Of a DNA stretch of 20,375 nucleotides, positions 8,224 to 15,551 are shown piece by piece. Source of the stretch: S012-113 sp039714715 (GTDB lineage Bacteria > Bacteroidota > Bacteroidia > Cytophagales > Cyclobacteriaceae); NCBI GenBank assembly GCA_039714715.1, contig JBDLIU010000054.1, positions 1 to 20,375 on the forward strand, in the 5' to 3' direction. The first letter of the stretch is position 1, and each line of letters begins with the position of its first letter. The position numbers were made by a program, and so were the translations under genes. The notes beneath the pieces were generated by a model. That model searched no databases. It worked only from the letters and a program-made list of their open reading frames with translations, and was not told the origin of the DNA.

Positions 8224-9200
8224 TAAGGAAGGTAGATCTCTAATAATTTCAAGCCTGTTTCTGGTATAATTTCAACACCATCAAATGATGCAGGTATTAG
8301 GTAGGTGTCCCCAAGATTAAAATCATATTGGATATCATTACTCCATAGTTTGCCGGAACCTTCTAAAACCATCAGGATTGCAAAAGAATCATTTGCCTGG
8401 TAATTTCTAAAAACTGGTTCTTTAATAACAAGCCTGTTAGTAATAAAATAATTGCAATCTGCTAAAATGCTTTCCTTAGCAATGCGATCGTAAGGAGTTT
8501 TGATGTCATCGTAATAGTTAAAATCGATGGCATCCAGCGCCTGTTCAACGTGTAGTTCTCGCGAATTACCGTCTTTGTCAACCCTGTCAAAATCGTAAAT
8601 ACGATAAGTAATATCGGATGTTTGCTGAATTTCCGCTATCAACAGGCCCTTGCCGATGGTGTGTACCCTGCCCGAAGGAAGATAAAAGACATCATCGTTA
8701 TCAACTTCAACCCTATTGAGTATTTCTAAAAGTTTACCCGAGTTAAAATATTCAAGATATTCTTCTTTATTGGTTTGCTTATTAAATCCCGAGATCAATG
8801 TGGCGCCCTTTTCACTATCTACAACATACCACATTTCAGTTTTACCAAAACTGTTATGTCTTTTCTTTGCCAACTCATCATTAGGGTGTACCTGGATCGA
8901 TAAATCCTGGTTGGCGTCAATGAACTTAACCAAAAGAGGAAATTGGTTGCCAAACTTTTTAAAAACCTTATGACCAAGAAATTCACCCTCATAGGTGTTG
9001 ATCAAATCTACCAGGGATTCTCCTTTCAGTTCGCCTTCTGCTACTACCGATATGTTTCCATCAACCCCCGAGACCTCCCACGATTCACCCACATTTTCAT
9101 CATTACCAATTGGCTTGTTTAAAACCTCTCCTAATCTTGTTCCTCCCCAGAGGGTTGATTTAAGGATAGGTTTGAATTTTAAGGGATATAAAGGTTTCAT
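8220..9200 (-). CDS. manA: Mannose-6-phosphate isomerase, class I
   Basis: A 326-residue cupin-fold isomerase, the short bacterial form of type I phosphomannose isomerase, interconverting mannose-6-P and fructose-6-P. It starts with KPILKSTLWGG (residues 10-20), typical of the family. Zn-binding positions are visible: SIQVHPND (Gln103, His105), KTEMWY (Glu122) and SGRVHTIGKG (His180), followed by EIQQTSDITYRIYDFDR with the catalytic Arg200. The ATG at 9200 is 5 nt after the pgi stop, so pgi-manA is a two-gene operon sharing fructose-6-P as the common metabolite. Mannose-6-P feeds GDP-sugar and surface-glycan synthesis. Its 3' end overlaps that of the convergent small gene by 4 nt. Confidence 0.95.
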   Translation of the reverse strand: MKPLYPLKFKPILKSTLWGGTRLGEVLNKPIGNDENVGESWEVSGVDGNISVVAEGELKGESLVDLINTYEGEFLGHKVFKKFGNQFPLLVKFIDANQDLSIQVHPNDELAKKRHNSFGKTEMWYVVDSEKGATLISGFNKQTNKEEYLEYFNSGKLLEILNRVEVDNDDVFYLPSGRVHTIGKGLLIAEIQQTSDITYRIYDFDRVDKDGNSRELHVEQALDAIDFNYYDDIKTPYDRIAKESILADCNYFITNRLVIKEPVFRNYQANDSFAILMVLEGSGKLWSNDIQYDFNLGDTYLIPASFDGVEIIPETGLKLLEIYLPY

Positions 9201-9205
9201 GTCAG

Positions 9206-10855
9206 TCAGGTTCTCATATTTTTATACGTATTGATAAGTCCGTTGGTTGATGAATCGTGGGAATTAATGATGGTTTCATTAGTTAATTCGGGTAGAATTT
9301 TATTGGCCAGTTGTTTACCCAACTCTACTCCCCACTGGTCAAAGCTATTGATGTTCCAGATAACACCCTGAACAAAAATCTTATGCTCATACATGGCAAT
9401 TAAACTACCCAGAGTTTTGGGCGTAATTTGTTTCACCAAAATGGAGTTGGTAGGACGGTTACCTTCAAAAGTTTTAAAGGGCACTAATTTGTCAATTTCA
9501 TTTTCTGCCTTGCCTTGCTCTACCAGCTCAGCTCTTGCTTCATTTTCACTTTTTCCTTTCATCAGTGCTTCGGTTTGAGCAAAAAAGTTAGAGAGCAACT
9601 TTTCATGATGGTCTCCGATAGCATTATGACTGATAGCCGGGGCTATGAAGTCACAGGGAATTACTTTGGTACCCTGATGAATCAGCTGGTAGAAAGCATG
9701 CTGTCCATTAGTGCCCGGTTCACCCCACACAACCGGGCCTGTTTGATAATTTGTTTTGTTGCCGGATCTGTCAACATATTTTCCATTACTTTCCATATTG
9801 CCCTGCTGAAAATAGGCAGCAAATCGATGTAAATACTGGTCATATGGCAGGATGGTCTCTGTTTCAAAACCATAGAAATTATTATACCAAACACCTAATA
9901 ATGCCAGGATTACAGGAATATTTTCTTCAAATGCAGTTTCTTTGAAATGTTTATCCATTTCATGGGCACCCAATAGCAATTCTTCAAATTGGTCATACCC
10001 TATTGTAAGAGCAATTGATAATCCAATGGCCGACCAAAGAGAATATCGTCCCCCAACCCAATCCCAGAATTCGAACATATTATTAGGATCGATACCAAAT
10101 GCAGAAACAGCTTCAGCGTTGGTAGATAGCGCCACAAAATGATTGGCAACAGCAGAGTCACTACCCAATTTATCGACCAGCCATTCTCTTGCTGAGTGGG
10201 CGTTGGTCATAGTTTCCTGGGTGGTAAATGTCTTAGAGGCTATCAGGAACAGGGTTGTTTCAGGATCAACTTTTTTCAAAGTTTCTGCAATATGAGTACC
10301 ATCTACATTAGAAACAAAATAAGTTTCTATGCCATCAACCCAATAAGGTTTTAATGCTTCCGTAACCATAACAGGACCAAGATCTGAGCCACCAATTCCT
10401 ATGTTTACAATTTGTTTGATTTCCCTGCCCGTATACCCTTTCCATTCTCCTGAATGTACCTTGTTACTAAATGCTTTCATTTTAGCCAGCTCATGGTTCA
10501 CGGCAGGCATTACATCATTTCCATCTACATTAATGGGCTCATTTGACCTGTTTCTAAGTGCAATGTGCAATACGGCCCTTTTTTCTGTTATGTTGATTTT
10601 CTCGCCCGAGAACATGGCTTCAATCGAAGATTTTAAATCAATTTCTTCAGCAAGCTGAATGAGCAATTTCAATGACTCAGCGTCAATTCTGTTTTTTGAA
10701 TAATCAACTAAAAAGTCATTCCAGGCTATGGAATATTGTTTAAACCTGTCAGGATTGTTTTTAAACTCTTCTACAATGGTATTATGCCTAACTTGATCAA
10801 AATACTTCTCAAGGTTTTTCCAGGCAGTGGTACTTGTTGGACTTATGTTTCGCAT
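9206..10855 (-). CDS. pgi: Glucose-6-phosphate isomerase
   Basis: A 549-residue cytoplasmic enzyme of E. coli Pgi length, converting glucose-6-P to fructose-6-P. IGIGGSDLGP (152-161) forms the phosphate-binding region. Signature 1 is DWVGGRYSLWSAIG (265-278) and signature 2 is SFDQWGVELGKQLA (504-517). Catalytic residues can be placed as Glu355 in QGNMESNGK, His386 in GTNGQHAF and Lys514 in GVELGKQ. All are present, so the enzyme should be active. It is first in an operon with manA 5 nt downstream. Upstream on its own strand, TTCCTTTG (10867-10860) is one base from the Bacteroidota -7 element TAnnTTTG. It lies so close to the ATG that the leader would be nearly absent, so I do not call it a promoter. 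Confidence 0.97.
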   Translation of the reverse strand: MRNISPTSTTAWKNLEKYFDQVRHNTIVEEFKNNPDRFKQYSIAWNDFLVDYSKNRIDAESLKLLIQLAEEIDLKSSIEAMFSGEKINITEKRAVLHIALRNRSNEPINVDGNDVMPAVNHELAKMKAFSNKVHSGEWKGYTGREIKQIVNIGIGGSDLGPVMVTEALKPYWVDGIETYFVSNVDGTHIAETLKKVDPETTLFLIASKTFTTQETMTNAHSAREWLVDKLGSDSAVANHFVALSTNAEAVSAFGIDPNNMFEFWDWVGGRYSLWSAIGLSIALTIGYDQFEELLLGAHEMDKHFKETAFEENIPVILALLGVWYNNFYGFETETILPYDQYLHRFAAYFQQGNMESNGKYVDRSGNKTNYQTGPVVWGEPGTNGQHAFYQLIHQGTKVIPCDFIAPAISHNAIGDHHEKLLSNFFAQTEALMKGKSENEARAELVEQGKAENEIDKLVPFKTFEGNRPTNSILVKQITPKTLGSLIAMYEHKIFVQGVIWNINSFDQWGVELGKQLANKILPELTNETIINSHDSSTNGLINTYKNMRT

Positions 10856-10994
10856 AATACAAAGGAACGAAATTGCCAGAATTTGTATTTGGATAAAGCT
10901 TAAAACTATCCTCCATTTATTGATTTATTGCATGAAAGCAGGGGTAGTAGCTATTGCAATACAGTTTTTCGGAGTAATTTAGCTGTTGGAACCT
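10856..10994. other. Divergent intergenic region between pgi and the YqjE-type gene
   Basis: This 139-nt spacer must hold both divergent promoters. I find no full TTTG-N19-TAnnTTTG match on either strand. The nearest is TTCCTTTG next to the pgi start. A 16-codon ORF at 10932-10982 is in the same frame as the downstream gene and ends in TAG; it lacks a ribosome-binding site and I do not call it a gene. Confidence 0.4.
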
Positions 10995-11375
10995 ATGGAA
11001 AAGAAAGAAAAGGGCAAATTATTTAAGTTTTTACGGTTAGACGCAATAATTGATAATCTCACCGGATTAATTGAAACCAGGATTGAGCTGGCTAAGATTG
11101 AAATGAAGGAAGAGGTTGCAAAGATTGGTGCCAGGATCATAGCAGGCGTTGTGTTGGCATTCTTGTTGGTGATGATAATTATCTTCCTTAGCATTTCTGC
11201 GGCCACATGGATTAATAGTCTTATGGAAAGCACTTACATGGGTTATGTTATAGTAACAGGATTTTATCTGGTTGTTTTTATCCTGATCATAATTCTGAAA
11301 GCCCATGTATGGCTTCAGCAGAAGATAGAGTCGGGTCTTATTGATACAGAAGAAACGAGTGAGGAGGATGAATAG
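10995..11375 (+). CDS. YqjE/phage-holin-family (DUF1469-like) small membrane protein
   Basis: From ATG 10995 the product is 126 residues; an upstream TTG at 10986 would add only three. It has a charged Lys/Glu N-terminus, then an amphipathic helix IETRIELAKIEMKEEVAKIG (~27-46) typical of the PF07332/DUF1469 (putative holin-X, E. coli YqjE) family. Two TM segments (~48-70 and ~80-101) and an acidic tail (TEETSEEDE) follow. Despite the database name, chromosomal members like this are not phage lysis genes; in E. coli yqjD-yqjE-yqjK encode small inner-membrane proteins linked to stationary phase. No phage gene is nearby. Its stop overlaps the next start by 8 nt. The helix preceding the TMs could lie on the membrane surface (inference). 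Confidence 0.82.
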   Translation: MEKKEKGKLFKFLRLDAIIDNLTGLIETRIELAKIEMKEEVAKIGARIIAGVVLAFLLVMIIIFLSISAATWINSLMESTYMGYVIVTGFYLVVFILIIILKAHVWLQQKIESGLIDTEETSEEDE

Positions 11376-11727
11376 AGAGGCGACTAAAATCAAGAAAAAA
11401 ACAGAGCTAAAGGAGGCTTCCAGGAAGTATCAGACTAACCTGTATAACGAAATAAGCATTTCTTCTGACAGGATTGTTACTTTCGGGAAGAACATGGCAG
11501 TGATAGGAGGCGTGCTGTATGTTGGTTATACAATTCTTGACAGATACCTTGATGCTCAACTGCGAACAAAAAAGAAGAAAAAAGAAGAGGAAAAGTATGC
11601 CACGCTTACAAAGATATTACTACCTCTATTGGCCCTGGCCTTACAACAAGGCAGCATGATTCTTTTGAAAAAAGTAAAGACAATGCTGATTGATTATCTG
11701 GAAGAAAACAAAAAAGCAGATGTTTAA
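11368..11727 (+). CDS. Small basic membrane protein downstream of YqjE-like gene
   Basis: From ATG 11368 the product is 119 residues. An in-frame earlier ATT-type start at 11341 lies inside the preceding gene and is less likely. The start overlaps the YqjE-like stop by 8 nt, and GAGGAGG lies directly against the ATG. The protein has a Lys-rich N-terminus, a hydrophobic segment (~40-58), a run of Lys/Glu (KKKKKEEEKY, ~68-77), a second hydrophobic segment (~80-100) and a charged tail. I do not recognise a family. Its position matches that of E. coli yqjK after yqjE, and a membrane partner role is plausible, but I see no sequence motif to prove homology. Its own stop overlaps the next gene by 8 nt, so the three genes should be translationally coupled. 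Confidence 0.72.
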   Translation: MNREATKIKKKTELKEASRKYQTNLYNEISISSDRIVTFGKNMAVIGGVLYVGYTILDRYLDAQLRTKKKKKEEEKYATLTKILLPLLALALQQGSMILLKKVKTMLIDYLEENKKADV

Positions 11728-12451
11728 TAGGGACACAAAATGTCTCGCTTTGCTCATCGATCCTGAGAACACCCACAGGGCCGAAGAAATTGCTGCTGTA
11801 GTAAACACTGCAGAAGAGGCCGGAATAGACTTCATTTTTGTTGGCGGCAGCCTTGTTACACACAATGTGATAGATGAGGTTGTAAAAGGAATTAAATCAT
11901 TCACGCAACTACCCGTTATACTTTTCCCTGGAGGATTAAACCAGATTTCGAAACATGCAGATGGTATTTTGTTTCTTTCTTTAATATCGGGTAGAAACCC
12001 CGAATTTCTGATCAGCAAACAAGTAGCTGCGGCACCACTAATAAAGAAACTAGGACTTGAAGTTATCCCAACAGGTTACTTATTAATTGGCGAAACCTCC
12101 AGTGCTTCGTATATGAGTAACACAAGGCCAATCCCATATCACAAAACGGATATTGCAACAGCTACCTCATTGGCAGGAGAGCTAATGGGCAAAAAAGCAA
12201 TTTATATGGATGCAGGAAGTGGTGCTTCTGAACCGATTAGAATTGAGATGATATCAGCTGTACGCAATACAATATCATTACCACTAATTGTTGGCGGAGG
12301 CATTCGATCTTTTGATTCAGCCTATGCCGCTTTAGAAGCCGGGGCCGATGTAATAGTAGTGGGAAATGCTGCTGAAAAGAATCCGCAAGCGATAAAAGAA
12401 ATAGCGGGTGCAGTAAGAGCTATGAATAGCCTTACTAAAAAGCAAAATTAA
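11720..12451 (+). CDS. Geranylgeranylglyceryl/heptaprenylglyceryl phosphate synthase family protein
   Basis: A 243-residue TIM-barrel prenyltransferase of the GGGPS/PcrB family. The family joins a polyprenyl diphosphate to sn-glycerol-1-phosphate through an ether bond, the first step of archaeal membrane lipids. I start at ATG 11720, which overlaps the previous stop by 8 nt; the ORF could extend 30 nt further into the upstream gene. Motifs are LLIDPEN (Asp14, Mg2+-binding), FVGGS (40-44), YMDAGSGA (162-169), LIVGGGIRS (phosphate-binding, 189-197) and VIVVGNAAEKNP. All are intact, so activity is expected. Homologues are known in Bacteroidota. The AGSGA form resembles the archaeal/Bacteroidota type II proteins more than B. 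subtilis PcrB, but chain length and the in vivo product cannot be read from sequence. Coupling to two small membrane proteins is notable. Confidence 0.9.
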   Translation: MFNRDTKCLALLIDPENTHRAEEIAAVVNTAEEAGIDFIFVGGSLVTHNVIDEVVKGIKSFTQLPVILFPGGLNQISKHADGILFLSLISGRNPEFLISKQVAAAPLIKKLGLEVIPTGYLLIGETSSASYMSNTRPIPYHKTDIATATSLAGELMGKKAIYMDAGSGASEPIRIEMISAVRNTISLPLIVGGGIRSFDSAYAALEAGADVIVVGNAAEKNPQAIKEIAGAVRAMNSLTKKQN

Positions 12452-12470
12452 ATTTAATTGCTATTATGGA

Positions 12471-13391
12471 TTAAACATCCATTAGAGACTCACGCCTCCT
12501 CATCTTTCCGGCAGGTATTCCAAACATCATTTTAAACCTGCGACAGAAATAGGCTGTATCCTTATAGCCAACTTCCTGGCCAATATCGCGAATACTTTTC
12601 TTGGATGTACGTAACAGGTTAACAGCCTCCTCCATACGCTGGTATTCAATATAATCTTGAGGATTTATTCCCGTGAGCATCTTGAAATATTGCCCCACAT
12701 AATCTTCTGAAACATTGGCAACATTTGCTAATACTTTATTGGAAAGATCGCCAGTTAAGTTTTCCTTGATAAAATTGAAAATGTCAATCAATCTAGGATC
12801 CTTAAAATAGGTGCTATTGGTTGCCAGTTGTTCTACAAACAGGTTGTTTGAAATTACATGACGAATGACTTCTATTACAAGACGCTCTGTTTCAAGCTTT
12901 ATAACTCTTACTTTTCCCGGAAAGTCAGAACCCGATTCATTGACTATCTGTTCAATGATATAATTTACCGTAGCGTTTTTGACTACAAAAGGTTCAATAT
13001 CTAGCGATGCAAAGAAATTAACAGAATTAAACACCTTTGCCTCAAAAGTTACAATGCTATAACTGTCACTATCTTTTAATTCGCCACTTTCATTAGTTTT
13101 AATATAAAGGTCTCTGCGAGACAGAAACTCATCATTTGAGAGATTTATATTAGCAGAAGAACCATAAGATAAACGAGTGTTCTTCCCCCCGGGGACAAAT
13201 AGCACATCTCCTTTTTCTGCAAATATTTCTCTACCCTCAGAGCCAAACCCGACAGATCCGTGGGTAACCAACATTACTGTGTTTTCAACATCGTAAAAGT
13301 TTTCTACAATTACGGGTTGTACAACCTTTATTTCTTTAGATTTAATAAATCTAACGCCAAGCGATTCTATGATCTTATTGTAATCTTCCAT
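12471..13391 (-). CDS. AraC-family transcriptional regulator
   Basis: A 306-residue regulator. The C-terminal ~100 residues form the two-HTH AraC DNA-binding domain: LANVANVSEDYVGQYFKMLTG, then DYIEYQRMEEAVNLL, then IRDIGQEVGYKDTAYFCRRF, and the typical FGIPAGKMRR. The N-terminal ~200 residues include a cupin-like stretch (EIFAEKGDVLFVPGGKNTRLSYG) that may bind an effector; I cannot name a ligand. It lies 126 nt downstream of an acyl-CoA dehydrogenase gene on the same strand and converges on the GGGPS gene with a 19-nt gap. Control of the neighbouring dehydrogenase is possible but unproven. The family is certain; the regulon is unknown. Confidence 0.92.
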   Translation of the reverse strand: MEDYNKIIESLGVRFIKSKEIKVVQPVIVENFYDVENTVMLVTHGSVGFGSEGREIFAEKGDVLFVPGGKNTRLSYGSSANINLSNDEFLSRRDLYIKTNESGELKDSDSYSIVTFEAKVFNSVNFFASLDIEPFVVKNATVNYIIEQIVNESGSDFPGKVRVIKLETERLVIEVIRHVISNNLFVEQLATNSTYFKDPRLIDIFNFIKENLTGDLSNKVLANVANVSEDYVGQYFKMLTGINPQDYIEYQRMEEAVNLLRTSKKSIRDIGQEVGYKDTAYFCRRFKMMFGIPAGKMRRRESLMDV

Positions 13392-13517
13392 GATTTGCTA
13401 AAATGAGGTTAGTTGCCTATAATGCAAGAATATCTTAAACAAATCTAACTATCTCATATCGATAGTAAAAGAAATTTTTGAAAAAATTTGTACTAAACTA
13501 AGAAATAACCTATTTCC
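13392..13517. other. Spacer between acyl-CoA dehydrogenase and araC-type gene
   Basis: The spacer is 126 nt. It has an all-A/T inverted repeat, AAATTTTT (13472-13479) with AAAAATTT (13482-13489), 28 nt past the dehydrogenase stop; it is too weak to call a terminator with confidence. ACTATC (13448-13453) and GATAGT (13461-13466) form a 6-7-6 inverted repeat about 57 nt before the regulator start and could be an operator. Confidence 0.3.
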
Positions 13518-14657
13518 CTATTTCAATAATTCCCGGGAGATAACAATTTTTTGAATCTCAGAGGTCCCTTCATATATCTGGGTGATCTTGGCATCCCGGA
13601 GCATTCTTTCAACATGATACTCTTTTACATAGCCATATCCTCCATGAATCTGAATTGCTTCGGAGGTAACATCCATTGCCGTTTGAGAAGCAAATAATTT
13701 AGCCATAGCACTGGCTTTGGTGAAATCTTCTTTCTTGTCTTTTAATGCTGCTGCCTGCAGAACGAGCAGTTTGGATGCTTCGATTGCTGTGGCCATATCT
13801 GTGAGCTTAAACTGAATGCCCTGATGTTTGGATATTTCAACTCCGAAGGCTTTGCGTTCTTTGGAATATTTTAAGGCAAGTTCCAATGCGCCACTGGCAA
13901 TACCTAACGCCTGGGCAGCGATGCCAATTCTGCCACCATTCAAGACCTGCATAGCAAGCTTAAATCCAAAGCCATCATCACCAATTCGGTTCTCCTTAGG
14001 TACCTTCATATCGGTAAACATCAACGATGTTGTATCAGACCCTCTTATACCCAGTTTTTGTTCTTTTTTCCCAACTACAAATCCTTCCATTCCTTTTTCG
14101 ACAATAAAGGCATTTATCCCCCTATGACCTTTGGCTCTATCTGTTTGGGCAAAAACAATATGCACGCTGGCAGATTTACCATTTGTTATCCAGTTTTTGG
14201 TTCCATTTAGCAGGTAGTAATCGCCTTTATCTTCAGCGGTTGTATGTTGCGATGTGGCATCAGAGCCAGCCTCGGGTTCGCTTAGGCAGAAAGCACCAAT
14301 AACCTCACCGGTAGCAAGCGGTACTAAATATTTCTGTTTTTGTTCTTCGGTGCCATATTTTTCCAATCCCCAGCAAACTAGCGAATTGTTAACAGACATT
14401 ATTACACCACACGAAGCATCAACTTTGCAGATTTCCTCCATGGCAAGCACGTAGGAGACGGTATCCATTCCGCCACCGCCATACTCAGGGCTAACCATCA
14501 TACCGAGGAAGCCCATTTCTCCCATTTTTTTAACCTGTTCAGCAGGGAATTCCTCTTTTTCGTCTCTTTCTATTACTCCAGGAAGGAGCTCTAATTCTGC
14601 AAAATCTCTGGCAGCTTCTTTAACTGCTAATTGTTCTTCAGTAAAAGTAAAATCCAT
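13518..14657 (-). CDS. Acyl-CoA dehydrogenase, short-chain type
   Basis: A 379-residue FAD enzyme, the usual length for short-chain acyl-CoA dehydrogenases, catalysing alpha,beta-dehydrogenation of acyl-CoA esters and passing electrons to ETF. It opens with DFTFTEEQLAVKEAARDFA. FCLSEPEAGSDA is the FAD/substrate signature, followed by NGTKNWITNG and RIGIAAQALG. The C-terminal IHGGYGYVKEYHVERMLRDAK leads into QIYEGTSEIQ with catalytic base Glu363, as in butyryl-CoA dehydrogenases. It appears intact. No ETF, thiolase or enoyl-CoA hydratase genes are in the window, so it is a stand-alone beta-oxidation or amino-acid-catabolism step. Chain-length preference is inferred only from the position of the Glu and overall similarity. 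The araC-type regulator follows on the same strand. Confidence 0.95.
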   Translation of the reverse strand: MDFTFTEEQLAVKEAARDFAELELLPGVIERDEKEEFPAEQVKKMGEMGFLGMMVSPEYGGGGMDTVSYVLAMEEICKVDASCGVIMSVNNSLVCWGLEKYGTEEQKQKYLVPLATGEVIGAFCLSEPEAGSDATSQHTTAEDKGDYYLLNGTKNWITNGKSASVHIVFAQTDRAKGHRGINAFIVEKGMEGFVVGKKEQKLGIRGSDTTSLMFTDMKVPKENRIGDDGFGFKLAMQVLNGGRIGIAAQALGIASGALELALKYSKERKAFGVEISKHQGIQFKLTDMATAIEASKLLVLQAAALKDKKEDFTKASAMAKLFASQTAMDVTSEAIQIHGGYGYVKEYHVERMLRDAKITQIYEGTSEIQKIVISRELLK

Positions 14658-14751
14658 AGTGTAATAAGATTAAATTCTATTGCGAATTTACCTCGAAAAA
14701 ATTACTTCACTGAACTAATAAAACCCGTTTATTCAATTTTTTTTCAGAAGG

Positions 14752-14783
14752 TTATTCTCTAACTCAAATGAGAATAATTATTC
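14752..14783. promoter_or_regulatory. Clustered inverted half-sites, candidate operator
   Basis: TTATTCTC (14752-14759) is a perfect 8-bp inverted match of GAGAATAA (14770-14777), 10 nt apart. The right arm also belongs to a perfect 12-bp palindrome GAATAATTATTC (14772-14783). The result is three alternating half-sites in 32 bp. The cluster is ~95-126 nt upstream of the acyl-CoA dehydrogenase start and ~60 nt past the end of the convergently placed zinc-peptidase gene's stop. No U-tract follows on either strand, which argues against an intrinsic terminator. The bound protein is unknown. Confidence 0.42.
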
Positions 14784-14843
14784 GTTGACAAAAAATTGAA
14801 AAACAGAGAATTAAGACAACAGTTTAATATTACCTGCTTAGGA

Positions 14844-15539
14844 TTAATCTCTTGCTCCCAGGAATGCCATGATATAGTACAACAACGTAACAAGCGAAGC
14901 AATGGCAGCAACCACATAAGTCATGGCAGCCCACTTAAGCGCATCTTTAGCTCCTTCGTGCTCCTGGCTGGAAACAATTCCTTTAGCGTCAATCCAGGCC
15001 AATGCCCTGTTACTGGCATCAAATTCAACGGGCAGGGTAATAAATGCAAACAAGGTGAACACAGCATAGGCTGCAATTATTATGAGCAATATTCCATCCA
15101 TTGGAAATGTACTGTACAGGAATGATCCTCCAAAGATCATAGCCAGAAAAAGGAAGTTCATAATCTTTCCACTTATTGACTGCAAAGGCACTAAGGCGGT
15201 ACGTAATTGAAGCATGCCGTATGCTTTTGCGTGTTGTACAGCATGACCACATTCGTGTGATGCCACAGCAGCCGCAGCAATGGAACGACCGTGATATACT
15301 TCCTGGCTTAGATTAACCGTTTTATTAGTAGGATTGTAATGGTCAGAAAGATGGCCCTGTACGCTTACTACCTGAACATCATAGATACCATTATCGTGTA
15401 ACATTTTTTCTGCAACATCCCTGCCGGAGAGACCAGATCGTAAAGGTTCTTTTGAATATTTTTTGAATTTGTTTTTTAATCTTTGGTTTACAGCGAAGCT
15501 TATAATCGCAAAAACAATAATGATTACTAAAATTCCCAT
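14844..15539 (-). CDS. YugP-type membrane zinc metallopeptidase
   Basis: A 231-residue integral membrane peptidase of the Zn_peptidase_2 (YugP) family, of normal length. The N-terminal TM (~3-18) is followed by a soluble part with GLSGRDVAEKMLHDNGI and then the zinc-binding HECGH helix (ASHECGHAVQHA, His95, Glu96, His99). Three further TMs follow (~125-143, 149-169, 204-226). The conserved LPVEFDASNRA (169-179) after the third TM may supply the third ligand. It therefore looks active, with the site close to the membrane. The substrate of this family is not established. It is last in the panC-panD-flippase-yugP run, 12 nt after the preceding gene. No terminator is obvious behind it. Confidence 0.93.
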   Translation of the reverse strand: MGILVIIIVFAIISFAVNQRLKNKFKKYSKEPLRSGLSGRDVAEKMLHDNGIYDVQVVSVQGHLSDHYNPTNKTVNLSQEVYHGRSIAAAAVASHECGHAVQHAKAYGMLQLRTALVPLQSISGKIMNFLFLAMIFGGSFLYSTFPMDGILLIIIAAYAVFTLFAFITLPVEFDASNRALAWIDAKGIVSSQEHEGAKDALKWAAMTYVVAAIASLVTLLYYIMAFLGARD

Positions 15540-15551
15540 AACTTATTAATA

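Noticed and set aside
10860..10867. TTCCTTTG on the minus strand as a pgi promoter
   Set aside because: It is one base off TAnnTTTG, has no -33 box, and would place the transcript start at or in the ATG.
10932..10982. A 16-codon hydrophobic ORF in the same frame as the YqjE-like gene, ending in TAG 12 nt before its ATG
   Set aside because: There is no ribosome-binding site and no sign of coding pressure. An in-frame neighbour with one stop is expected by chance in one of three frames, and the ATG at 10995 gives a complete family-like protein.
10995..11375. Phage holin as evidence of a prophage
   Set aside because: The family name is misleading. The protein is a YqjE-type chromosomal membrane protein and no integrase, capsid or lysis gene is present.
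13185..13194. CCCCCCGGGG run inside the araC-type gene
   Set aside because: It lies within a conserved part of an intact reading frame (VPGGK); I see no evidence of slippage or a site.
13472..13489. AAATTTTT/AAAAATTT as a terminator of the acyl-CoA dehydrogenase gene
   Set aside because: The stem is all A/T with a 2-nt loop and would be too weak; it is probably only AT-rich composition.
14785..14790. TTGACA as a sigma-70 -35 box on the plus strand
   Set aside because: There is no plus-strand gene downstream, no matching -10, and Bacteroidota primary promoters do not use this box.
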